DNA of 33,403 nt from a virus, in the IMG/VR virus record IMGVR_UViG_3300012920_000133, positions 1-33,403 of that record. The stretch is one strand, 5' to 3'. Below, piece by piece: positions 17,657 to 23,273 of the stretch (position 1 is the first letter of the stretch; the number at the start of each line of letters is the position of its first letter). The notes under the pieces were generated by a model that was not told the origin of the DNA, did not search any database, and was given only the letters and a program-made list of their open reading frames with translations. The position numbers and the translations under genes were made by a program.

Positions 17657-17916
17657 TAAAAAAAGTTTATTTGCTTAGTATCTATGTCTTTTTTTTCTTC
17701 TTTTTCTGGCTTGCTATCTTTATGTAAATAAAAACTACATCCATGAATAAGGACTACTCTAGGTATAGAGTCATACCCTCTTTTCTTTAATTCTTTTCTT
17801 GCATTCGATTCCATGCATTGATAATCATTGTCAAAACGAGTATTTGACTTATAGAAGTAATGGCAACTATAACAAGACTTATTATTATCAATAGTCTGCT
17901 TTAACCTCTGATTCAT
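17656..17916 (-). CDS. Small four-cysteine (probable zinc-binding) protein
   Basis: 86 residues from the ATG at 17916. An in-frame ATG five codons earlier exists, but AGGAG lies four bases before this one, so it is preferred. Cys15, Cys18, Cys34 and Cys60 (CYSC...C...GC) could bind one metal ion. The tail is Lys/Glu-rich. It overlaps the end of the TerS candidate by 29 bases and is coupled by TAATG to terL, so it is made together with the terminase. A packaging cofactor role (HNH proteins often sit here) is possible, but no HNH motif is present. Function unknown. Confidence 0.6.
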   Translation of the reverse strand: MNQRLKQTIDNNKSCYSCHYFYKSNTRFDNDYQCMESNARKELKKRGYDSIPRVVLIHGCSFYLHKDSKPEKEEKKDIDTKQINFF

Positions 17917-18721
17917 ACGACTCCTGTTCATCTATTATATATTCAGAATCTTCTATATCATCAGGATTAATATCTTTAGGCAATAACGCCATTAGATCAT
18001 CATCCTCAGCAGCCCCATTTAAAGATGGTTTATTAGGAACAGTGCCACCATCCATGTGAAGCATTTTAGCAAACGTATCATTTACGTTTTTTGCCACCCC
18101 ATATTGTCTAGAAGCAAAGGCTTGCTCTAATATACTCTTGTAATTAGATATAACCTCGCCTTCCGTGACTCCATAATCACTAAGTAGTTTCTTTAGTTCT
18201 TCTGCTACCATCATTTTAATTTTATGGTTCTTAAGTAATCGTTTAAATGTAAGCTTTGGGTTTTGTTGATCGGGTCTATATATCCTTCCAATTGCCTCAA
18301 GGTCGCTTTCTGTAGCCCTTCCCTTTTCAAGCATTACAGAAGCATACAATCCAATGGCCTCTTTAGTTCTTTTCTTGCGTTTTTCTTTGTCTGCCCAGTC
18401 TTCTTTTTTGTTTCCATAATAATCTTTAGATCCTTTGTAGTTATTATAGTCAATAATCTTTTTTGTAGGACTAAATTCTCTTGTATATGGAAAATATACT
18501 AAATATCTAGTACTTGGCTTCCCTTTCGGGCCGTAGGGGCCCTTAACATCAAGCGTTTTACACCCAAATCCAGCATCATCTATGATCCATTGGTCAGGTT
18601 TTCTAGAATCTTGCCAGTAAGTAAAAGAAATGCCTTGTTTGCGCATCTCCTTTACTTCATCTGGGGTATATATATTACAAGAAATATTTTTTTTTCTAAA
18701 TTTCCTGTTGATTGTATCCAA
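17888..18721 (-). CDS. Putative terminase small subunit
   Basis: 277 residues. The N-terminal 110 residues are basic and Tyr-rich with no recognised fold. Residues about 138-230 form a helical block with ATESDLEAIGRIYRPDQQNP, then LTFKRLLKNH, VAEELKKLLSDYGVTEGEVI and a DTFAKMLHMDG end, a layout typical of small terminase subunits (DNA-binding helix-turn-helix, then oligomerisation helices). The acidic C-terminus could contact TerL. Location upstream of terL supports it. It is longer than many TerS proteins, and I base the call on pattern and position only. Confidence 0.55.
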   Translation of the reverse strand: MDTINRKFRKKNISCNIYTPDEVKEMRKQGISFTYWQDSRKPDQWIIDDAGFGCKTLDVKGPYGPKGKPSTRYLVYFPYTREFSPTKKIIDYNNYKGSKDYYGNKKEDWADKEKRKKRTKEAIGLYASVMLEKGRATESDLEAIGRIYRPDQQNPKLTFKRLLKNHKIKMMVAEELKKLLSDYGVTEGEVISNYKSILEQAFASRQYGVAKNVNDTFAKMLHMDGGTVPNKPSLNGAAEDDDLMALLPKDINPDDIEDSEYIIDEQESYESEVKADY

Positions 18722-18723
18722 AA

Positions 18724-18930
18724 CTAAGTCTTTTTAGTAGTTTTCTTAGATTTAGTTGACTTTTTCTTTTTGGATTCTATTTCTTGGTAAGCTTTATACA
18801 GTATTTTTGCTGCTTTTAATACTTCTATCTTAATTTTTTCTCCATGATGATTGTTATTGTTAACAAACAAACTTATTTCTTCTTGAGTTTTCTCAATAAA
18901 ATTAAGAAAAATCTTATTCATTTCATCCAT
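18724..18930 (-). CDS. First gene of the leftward operon, small helical Lys-rich protein
   Basis: 68 residues. Residues 1-50 are predicted helix (MDEMNKIFLNFIEKTQEEIS, then ILYKAYQEIE) and the tail is Lys/Ser/Thr only (KKKKSTKSKKTTKKT). The stop is two bases before the TerS start. It begins 25 bases after a GC-rich hairpin in its predicted 5' leader. Function unknown; a DNA-binding helper of packaging is a guess from charge and location. Confidence 0.6.
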   Translation of the reverse strand: MDEMNKIFLNFIEKTQEEISLFVNNNNHHGEKIKIEVLKAAKILYKAYQEIESKKKKSTKSKKTTKKT

Positions 18931-18954
18931 GATATACTATTTAATTAATAATTA

Positions 18955-18980
18955 GGTGCGGCGCCCCTTGGCAGAGCACC
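18955..18980 (-). repeat. GC-rich nested hairpin in late-operon leader (possible cos or leader element)
   Basis: GGTGC at 18955-18959 pairs with GCACC at 18976-18980, and inside it GCC (63-65) pairs with GGC (70-72) around a CCTT tetraloop, with a three-by-three internal loop. It is a GC island in very AT-rich surroundings, 25 bases before the first late gene and just before the terminase genes, where cos sites or mRNA-stabilising leaders are found. No T-run follows, so it is not an intrinsic terminator. Confidence 0.45.
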
Positions 18981-18992
18981 AACGCTATTGAA

Positions 18993-19024
18993 CAAATCTA
19001 AATACAATAAGTATTAATAACAAA
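18993..19024 (-). promoter_or_regulatory. Late promoter candidate, Bacteroidota type
   Basis: On the minus strand TTTG (19024-19021), a 20-base spacer, then TAGATTTG (19000-18993). This is the Bacteroidota form (-33 TTTG, -7 TAnnTTTG) with the expected spacing. A start near 18986 would give a 55-base leader containing the GC-rich hairpin. A sigma70 reading of the same bases (TTGTTA-17-TAGATT) is weaker. Confidence 0.45.
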
Positions 19025-19030
19025 TAGATA

Positions 19031-19063
19031 TAAAAAAGCCATTAGAGGTGTTTAATAACCTCT
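19031..19063 (-). terminator. Possible leftward terminator
   Basis: Minus strand: AGAGGT (19063-19058), eight-base loop, ACCTCT (19049-19044), then six bases and TTTTTTA. The gap between stem and T-run makes it weaker than the one at 19248. Confidence 0.35.
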
Positions 19064-19195
19064 CAGTCGACAATTATTAGTAATGTTGGTCTAACCTACA
19101 ACCAATAAGGTGATCATAATTGTTTGGTTTGGGTAGGATTCCCCAATTATGTCATGTTGCGAGGCCTTGATACTATGGATTCTCATCTGCTTAAT
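19031..19195 (-). ncRNA. Candidate leftward structured RNA
   Basis: A consensus TTGACA (minus strand, 19231-19226) with an 18-base spacer to GGTAAT (19207-19202) could start a transcript near 19195 that runs to the hairpin and T6 at 19031. In between are TTGGG/CCCAA and TTGGT/ACCAA hairpins and two mutually exclusive stems sharing one arm at 19115-19122. No open frame on this strand explains it. The extent is inferred; there is no match to a known RNA class that I recognise. Confidence 0.25.
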
Positions 19196-19247
19196 TCAAC
19201 TATTACCTGGCAACGTTTTCACTCGTGTCAACTCTACAATTATATAC

Positions 19248-19282
19248 AAAAAAAAAGATACCGTCAAGTCACTAACGGTATC
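19248..19282 (-). terminator. Strong leftward intrinsic terminator
   Basis: Minus strand: GATACCGT (19282-19275), a ten-base loop, ACGGTATC (19264-19257), immediately followed by nine T. Perfect 8-bp stem. No gene ends here on this strand, so it must end a non-coding transcript or block leftward read-through. Confidence 0.75.
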
Positions 19283-19338
19283 AATGATGAAAATATACAA
19301 ATAAGTATGAGAGGAATAAACTTAACTAAAAATCTATG
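19248..19338 (-). ncRNA. Candidate leftward small RNA of about 90 nt
   Basis: Minus strand TTGGAT (19372-19367), a 17-base spacer, then TATATT (19349-19344) would start near 19337, and the perfect terminator at 19257-19282 ends the RNA. The -35 is poor (3 of 6 consensus), so the 5' end is a guess; the 3' end is well defined. The RNA contains the CU-rich block UUCCUCUC, which could pair with ribosome-binding sites. Confidence 0.3.
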
Positions 19339-19461
19339 GTCTGAATATATACAAAAATACGTGTATATCCAAAAACTGTTATCCAATGTGCTTGCACGAT
19401 AAACTACAATACCACCAGGCTCGTTATGGTACTATGGGGTCGACTTTTAGTTGAAAAATAG

Positions 19462-19470
19462 TGCTATAAC
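19462..19470 (+). promoter_or_regulatory. Rightward extended -10 promoter candidate
   Basis: TGCTATAAC matches an extended -10 (TGnTATAAT) with one mismatch. TCGACT 19 bases upstream is a possible weak -35. It lies 43 bases before the first rightward ATG. The hairpin ACCCGA/TCGGGT at 19469-19484 would sit at the very start of the transcript. Confidence 0.35.
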
Positions 19471-19512
19471 CCGAGTTTTCGGGTGTTTAATCTTAATCTA
19501 AGTAATAATACT

Positions 19513-19923
19513 ATGTCATATTTAAATTCATTTTCAATAAACGTAACCACTAACAGTAACACCCGAAAGTCTTCGATTAACAGTAAGAAGCCAGGGAGTA
19601 ACTATGACCAACAGATAGATATCGTTAGGAGTAGGTTCTTCGAAGAGAAAGGCTTCGCTCCAATACCAAAGGATACTACATTGGCTAAACTTTTGGAAGA
19701 CGAGCATGATGTAAAGTCAGGCATGATACAGTGTCTAGCTGATTCAGAGGAAGGGGGACACAAAGCCTTAGATATGCTCAAGAGCCTTAGTCCTTTACAC
19801 GGATTTACAGGCAAAGCTGAGGTAAAGTTGTCGAGCAATGGTAGACAATATGTAGCTCAGATTCTGATGAAACCACTCGAGGTAGAGTCAGACGAGGACA
19901 TCATGGCTAGACTATTAGGTTAA
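19513..19923 (+). CDS. First rightward gene, unknown early protein
   Basis: 136 residues from the ATG at 19513 (a GTG ten codons earlier is possible but has no ribosome site). The N-terminal 30 residues are Ser/Asn-rich and basic; the rest has IDIVRSRFFEEKGFAPIPKD, a helical KALDMLKSLSPLHGFTGKAE and an acidic end (VESDEDIMARLLG). Base composition is less AT-rich than the genes after it. It has its own terminator downstream, so it is a single-gene early transcript unit. I do not recognise a family. Confidence 0.65.
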   Translation: MSYLNSFSINVTTNSNTRKSSINSKKPGSNYDQQIDIVRSRFFEEKGFAPIPKDTTLAKLLEDEHDVKSGMIQCLADSEEGGHKALDMLKSLSPLHGFTGKAEVKLSSNGRQYVAQILMKPLEVESDEDIMARLLG

Positions 19924-19942
19924 TCCATGTATAAGAGGGAGT

Positions 19943-19965
19943 ACGTGCTAGATAATAGCATGTAT
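19943..19965 (+). repeat. Stem-loop downstream of first early gene
   Basis: TACGTGCTA (19943-19951) pairs with TAGCATGTA (19957-19965), nine pairs including one G.U, around GATAA. It precedes the terminator at 19988 and may protect the transcript's 3' end. Confidence 0.5.
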
Positions 19966-19987
19966 TCCTATCTTAGTTTTAAGAAAT

Positions 19988-20020
19988 GTCAAGTACTAAT
20001 CGTACTTGTCTTATTTTTTT
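19988..20020 (+). terminator. Rho-independent terminator
   Basis: CAAGTAC (19990-19996), loop TAATC, GTACTTG (20002-20008), then TCTTATTTTTTT. It separates the first early gene from the operon that starts at 20075. Confidence 0.8.
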
Positions 20021-20074
20021 GACTAAGAGATTTAAAATCAATCCTTTGAACAACAAACATAAAGAGTAAATACA

Positions 20075-20356
20075 ATGACTAAGGAACGTCTAAGACTACA
20101 CGTAATAAAAAGAAGAATAAGAATACTAGAAAGAGTATACAGAGTTCTATTAAGTGCTTTGATTATTTCAATTCTTTCTATGATGATTTTCTTTGTGAAG
20201 CTAGCAATAACAGACCAAGGTGCACATGGTCTAGTTGTAAGTATAATTGCTGGATTATTGACTATGGTTTTTATCAAGTTCATAGTAGATAAACAGCATG
20301 AATATGAAATACTAAGTTATTACAAAACACCAATAAATAAATACCACAACATATGA
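20075..20356 (+). CDS. Small two-helix membrane protein
   Basis: 93 residues. A basic N-terminus (MTKERLRLHVIKRRIRILER) is followed by two hydrophobic segments, about 24-45 and 53-71, with a short polar loop, so both ends probably face the cytoplasm. AAAGAG lies about ten bases before the ATG. It overlaps the next gene by ATGA. Small early membrane proteins are often superinfection-exclusion or host-takeover factors, but nothing here identifies a role. Confidence 0.65.
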   Translation: MTKERLRLHVIKRRIRILERVYRVLLSALIISILSMMIFFVKLAITDQGAHGLVVSIIAGLLTMVFIKFIVDKQHEYEILSYYKTPINKYHNI

Positions 20357-20526
20357 ATAGACCAGATGTAAATACTAATAAATACTATGATGAGGAAGCT
20401 CCTAGATTGGTAGCTGAAGATATAAACGAACTGTTTATAAGTAACAAGAGAAGCAATGAGGTGGAGAGTATACAATATGTACTAAGAAATTACTATCCCC
20501 AATTGTATAACAGTATAATTAAATGA
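20353..20526 (+). CDS. 57-residue unknown early protein
   Basis: Found by direct reading. ATG at 20353 overlaps the previous TGA (ATGA); TGA at 20524-20526. The product starts MNRPDVNTNKYYDEEAPRLV and continues with mixed polar and aromatic residues, ending YYPQLYNSIIK. Coupled translation with the membrane protein supports reality. Function unknown. Confidence 0.6.
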   Translation: MNRPDVNTNKYYDEEAPRLVAEDINELFISNKRSNEVESIQYVLRNYYPQLYNSIIK

Positions 20527-20550
20527 TAACAGCAATTGATTCCATAATAC

Positions 20551-20580
20551 AAGTATATAGGTGTGAAAGCCTATATGCTT
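20551..20580. repeat. 11-bp inverted repeat
   Basis: AAGTATATAGG (20551-20561) pairs with CCTATATGCTT (20570-20580) with one G.U, around an eight-base loop. No T-run follows. It lies between two small genes and just before TATAAT at 20590-20595, so it could be an operator, an mRNA processing site or a structured leader. Confidence 0.5.
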
Positions 20581-20608
20581 ATTTATAACTATAATATAAA
20601 TCAATGAG

Positions 20609-20788
20609 ATGGAAAAGCCAACTCTAACAAAACAACAAATAACAGATTACATACTGTATGTTTTTCATGAATCCAATAGCCCTTACGATGAAATTGAGTG
20701 GCTTATATATTTTGGAATAAATGGAGAAACACAAAATCTATGTAATCATATTACATCATTAATTAAAACAAAAGGAAAAAATGTCTAG
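20609..20788 (+). CDS. 59-residue unknown early protein
   Basis: Found by direct reading. ATG at 20609, TAG at 20786-20788. The product starts MEKPTLTKQQITDYILYVFH, includes YDEIEWLIYFGINGE and ends LIKTKGKNV. Its end overlaps the start of the next gene by eight bases, and that gene's GGAAAAAATG ribosome site lies inside it. Function unknown. Confidence 0.55.
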   Translation: MEKPTLTKQQITDYILYVFHESNSPYDEIEWLIYFGINGETQNLCNHITSLIKTKGKNV

Positions 20789-21077
20789 TACTGAAAAATC
20801 AAAATATTATCAAGCACTACAAGCACATCATTCAGATGATGGTAAGCTAACAGGTTTAAAAGATAAAGCTGAATCTTTTAGAAGCAGTATAAGAATAAAG
20901 TATGAAGAGAATAGACGTTCATATATGGTTGCAAGTAATTCTTTTGAAACAGCTTATATGGAAGGGAACCTTGAGTTACTTCTTGAATTAACTAAAAGAA
21001 TGGAACAAATAGAACATCAACAAAGAAACCTTAGAACATTAATGGAAGATTCTTTCAATGAAGAACTTCCTAAATAA
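20781..21077 (+). CDS. Small helical protein of unknown function
   Basis: 98 residues, almost entirely helical by composition, with heptad-like spacing in the second half (LELLLELTKRMEQIEHQQRN). It starts after GGAAAAA and overlaps the next gene by 20 bases. Its order just before the conjugation cassette makes it a possible accessory of that cassette, though nothing in the sequence proves this. Confidence 0.6.
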   Translation: MSSTEKSKYYQALQAHHSDDGKLTGLKDKAESFRSSIRIKYEENRRSYMVASNSFETAYMEGNLELLLELTKRMEQIEHQQRNLRTLMEDSFNEELPK

Positions 21078-21441
21078 TATATTTTATCGAATATTGATAA
21101 AGTATTTTAGATGGATTGTAAATCATTCTTGTATTGAATTGTCTGAACATAAGAACTTTAAATTTGTAAAAGGCATAAGCAATACAGGTGATTTTAATTT
21201 GTATGTGCATATTGATAAAAATGGTAAGCCTATCATTGACTCAATACTTCTTCATTGCACTAAGTATGACCAGCATAAAGAGATTCCTATGACTTATATA
21301 CATAGGTCTTGGAGTCATGTTATGGATGGATCAGTATTATATACTATTAAAAATTTATCGTTTGATGATGCGATGAATAATATGAGAAAACTAAGTATAG
21401 AAACAGAAATAATAGAAATAAAAAACGAACAAACATTATGA
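21058..21441 (+). CDS. Unknown alpha/beta protein upstream of the Ubl cassette
   Basis: 127 residues. Contains strands such as DFNLYVHIDKNGKPIID and ending helices (SFDDAMNNMRKLSIETEI). The N-terminus is aromatic and basic, but it is not a convincing signal peptide. GGAAG lies nine bases before the ATG, inside the previous gene. Its stop overlaps the Ubl start by four bases (ATGA), so it is translated with the cassette. I do not recognise a family. Confidence 0.6.
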   Translation: MKNFLNNIFYRILIKYFRWIVNHSCIELSEHKNFKFVKGISNTGDFNLYVHIDKNGKPIIDSILLHCTKYDQHKEIPMTYIHRSWSHVMDGSVLYTIKNLSFDDAMNNMRKLSIETEIIEIKNEQTL

Positions 21442-21701
21442 TAGTACACGTAAAAAACAACAATAAAAATCAATCACAAACTGTAGAGGGTGCATTTGAA
21501 ACTCTTTCTGATGTTATAGAAGAGCTAAGTAAATATCAAAACTATGACGATTTATGTCCTCCTGATTCTAGCTTTGTATTTAGAAGAGGAGACCTAATTG
21601 GTAAAACAATCAATTATGATACTCAATTGAAATCATCTATGGTAAACAATGAAGTATTCATCTCAGTAACTTCGAGTAAGATCAGTGCTGGAAATTATTA
21701 A
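21438..21701 (+). CDS. Probable ubiquitin-like (beta-grasp) protein
   Basis: 87 residues, the size of a single beta-grasp domain. Strand IVHVKN, then a hairpin strand leading into the helix FETLSDVIEELSKYQ (about 20-34), then short strands FVFRRGDLIG and EVFISVTSSKISAGNY at the end, which is the order of a ubiquitin-like fold. The tail ends SAGNY rather than GG, so activation would need removal of NY to expose Ala-Gly, or a non-canonical tail. The fold call depends strongly on context: E2-, JAB- and E1-like genes follow at once. It overlaps the previous gene by ATGA and the next by 17 bases. Confidence 0.5.
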   Translation: MIVHVKNNNKNQSQTVEGAFETLSDVIEELSKYQNYDDLCPPDSSFVFRRGDLIGKTINYDTQLKSSMVNNEVFISVTSSKISAGNY

Positions 21702-21888
21702 TGAATACGAGCTCATAGTATTTAATAAGCTATTAAAACAAATTAAAGGGGAGCAAGACAATTTATTTTCTAATAATGAATATAAAACAGAATTGCTCCC
21801 TGATAATTTATACGACTTGTGCCTTGAAATTATTCAAAAAGAAAATGACAAGGATAAACCAAAGTTTAATTATACAAGACTATGGTAA
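21685..21888 (+). CDS. 67-residue protein between Ubl and E2-like genes
   Basis: Starts with GTG at 21685 inside the end of the Ubl gene; no ATG exists in the frame. The product is helical (EIINEYELIVFNKLLKQIKG) with an acidic middle and ends KPKFNYTRLW. It overlaps the E2-like gene by seven bases. Function unknown. Position inside the cassette suggests an adaptor or regulator. Confidence 0.5.
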   Translation: MLEIINEYELIVFNKLLKQIKGEQDNLFSNNEYKTELLPDNLYDLCLEIIQKENDKDKPKFNYTRLW

Positions 21889-23273
21889 TACAAAAAGTAA
21901 AAGATTTAGCAATAAATATTTTTGAGCAAGAAGGTTGCGAAATAGATCTGTCAATAAATTATAACGAAAACAGAACGGCAGTTCTTACTGTTCTTTATCC
22001 TGATTTATATGTAGAAAACACCGAATACAGTGACACTTGTATAGATATTGAAAACTTTGTTTTTAAAATAAATATGTCAATACAACATATAAACGGTGAA
22101 ATACATTTACAAAGATTCATAGATAAAAGAGCATACAATCTTAGCCCTACTTCAGAGATGGTTGCCGCTCGTTATTTGCATTCTCATGTAAATAATTATT
22201 CTTCTAATGAAATATGTTTAGGTGACAAAGAAGTAAATGCATTATGGTTAAAACTATCATGCTATAACTTTATGGGTACATCAGATGATGAAAAAATATC
22301 AGACACATTGTTTGATTTCTTTTTCTTATTCAATAAGGTGTTTCACATAGAAGATGAAGATGGTGGGCCTTGGGTAAGAATAAATGACATATATGATGGG
22401 AGCGATAATGCTAAAATAATCGAAGACATACCTGAAAATGATTTTCAAGAAGTTGCTGAAGATCATTCTTTAACTCATGAATGGCTTGATGATTATATAG
22501 AAGAACATTCTTATGCTCATTACAATTTTTGCCCAGAGACAGTTACATATTTATTAGAATCTTTTGAAGTATCAAGAGATATATTGACAGATAAAAGAAA
22601 TAACATTATAGATTATATCTACTCAGAATTTATTAATCCTTTAATATCAGTTTATCCTTTTCATAGAAGTCTATCTGAATATGATTCAGATATTAATATT
22701 TATAATACTTCTTTACGAAGTGGTTTAATCTCAGAAAAAGAAAAATATTACTCTAAATTTTTATTTTTTTGTTATTACATGTATGATCTTTGGGAAAGCA
22801 ATAAGGATGGGAGTACATATACTTATGTAAATCTTATTGATGATCTAGAAATAATACATGATGAATACGATAAGGTAGAAATAGATCCTGTGTTAAGTAC
22901 TGATTTTTGTTATTTCCGTACTAGAAGAACTGATAATGAAATATTTAAACGTGAAGAGCTCGGTGAGCTTTTTAATCATTTAATAACCGATGAAAAATCA
23001 GATAATAGTATAGACGATATAGTGTCTTCACTAGAACGTACTTCATTTTATATAAATGGAAGGTTTTATAGTGGAGAAGTACCAGACTTAGATGATCTGG
23101 AAACAAATAATTTTTATATAAACGACTACACTGAGAACATATACTTATATGAACAAGAAAACAAAATCAAAGAAACAATCATTAACTGTATTTACTTACA
23201 ATCAAGAAACAACTCGACCATTAACGAAATACAAAGGTACACCTCAAGTTTTGATTGGGGAGCAAGTACATGA
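21882..23273 (+). CDS. E2-like protein (candidate conjugating enzyme) with long C-terminal region
   Basis: 463 residues. Residues 20-130 have beta strands (AVLTVLYPDLYVEN; FVFKINMSIQHINGEIHL) followed by RYLHSHVNNYSSNEICLGDK, where His100-x-His102 and Cys112 occupy the places of the E2 HPN...C signature (prokaryotic E2-like proteins often read HPH...CLG). Cys112 is therefore the candidate thioester site. The C-terminal 330 residues are acidic and helical without a recognised domain. The gene overlaps the JAB gene by up to 125 bases. E2 identity is a motif- and context-based inference. Confidence 0.5.
   Translation: MVIQKVKDLAINIFEQEGCEIDLSINYNENRTAVLTVLYPDLYVENTEYSDTCIDIENFVFKINMSIQHINGEIHLQRFIDKRAYNLSPTSEMVAARYLHSHVNNYSSNEICLGDKEVNALWLKLSCYNFMGTSDDEKISDTLFDFFFLFNKVFHIEDEDGGPWVRINDIYDGSDNAKIIEDIPENDFQEVAEDHSLTHEWLDDYIEEHSYAHYNFCPETVTYLLESFEVSRDILTDKRNNIIDYIYSEFINPLISVYPFHRSLSEYDSDINIYNTSLRSGLISEKEKYYSKFLFFCYYMYDLWESNKDGSTYTYVNLIDDLEIIHDEYDKVEIDPVLSTDFCYFRTRRTDNEIFKREELGELFNHLITDEKSDNSIDDIVSSLERTSFYINGRFYSGEVPDLDDLETNNFYINDYTENIYLYEQENKIKETIINCIYLQSRNNSTINEIQRYTSSFDWGAST

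Larger units (their letters stand above)
18931..19512. other. Divergent control region between late and early operons
   Basis: About 580 bases without a convincing gene. It separates leftward from rightward transcription and contains a GC-rich hairpin (18955-18980), a late promoter candidate (18993-19024), two leftward terminator-like hairpins (19031-19063 and 19248-19282), competing stems around 19071-19151, spaced ATATACAAA repeats (19242-19355) and a rightward extended -10 candidate (19462-19470). No tRNA or CRISPR was seen. Confidence 0.7.

Noticed and set aside
17888-17931. ATG at 17931 as start of the four-cysteine protein
   Set aside because: The AGGAG ribosome site lies after this ATG and correctly precedes the in-frame ATG at 17916.
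19124-19402. A 92-codon rightward open frame with TTG start in the control region
   Set aside because: It spans the perfect leftward terminator and the competing stems, has no ribosome site, and its product has no recognisable pattern. I treat the stretch as non-coding.
18931-19512. tRNA or tmRNA in the control region
   Set aside because: No cloverleaf with a T-loop motif could be found on either strand.
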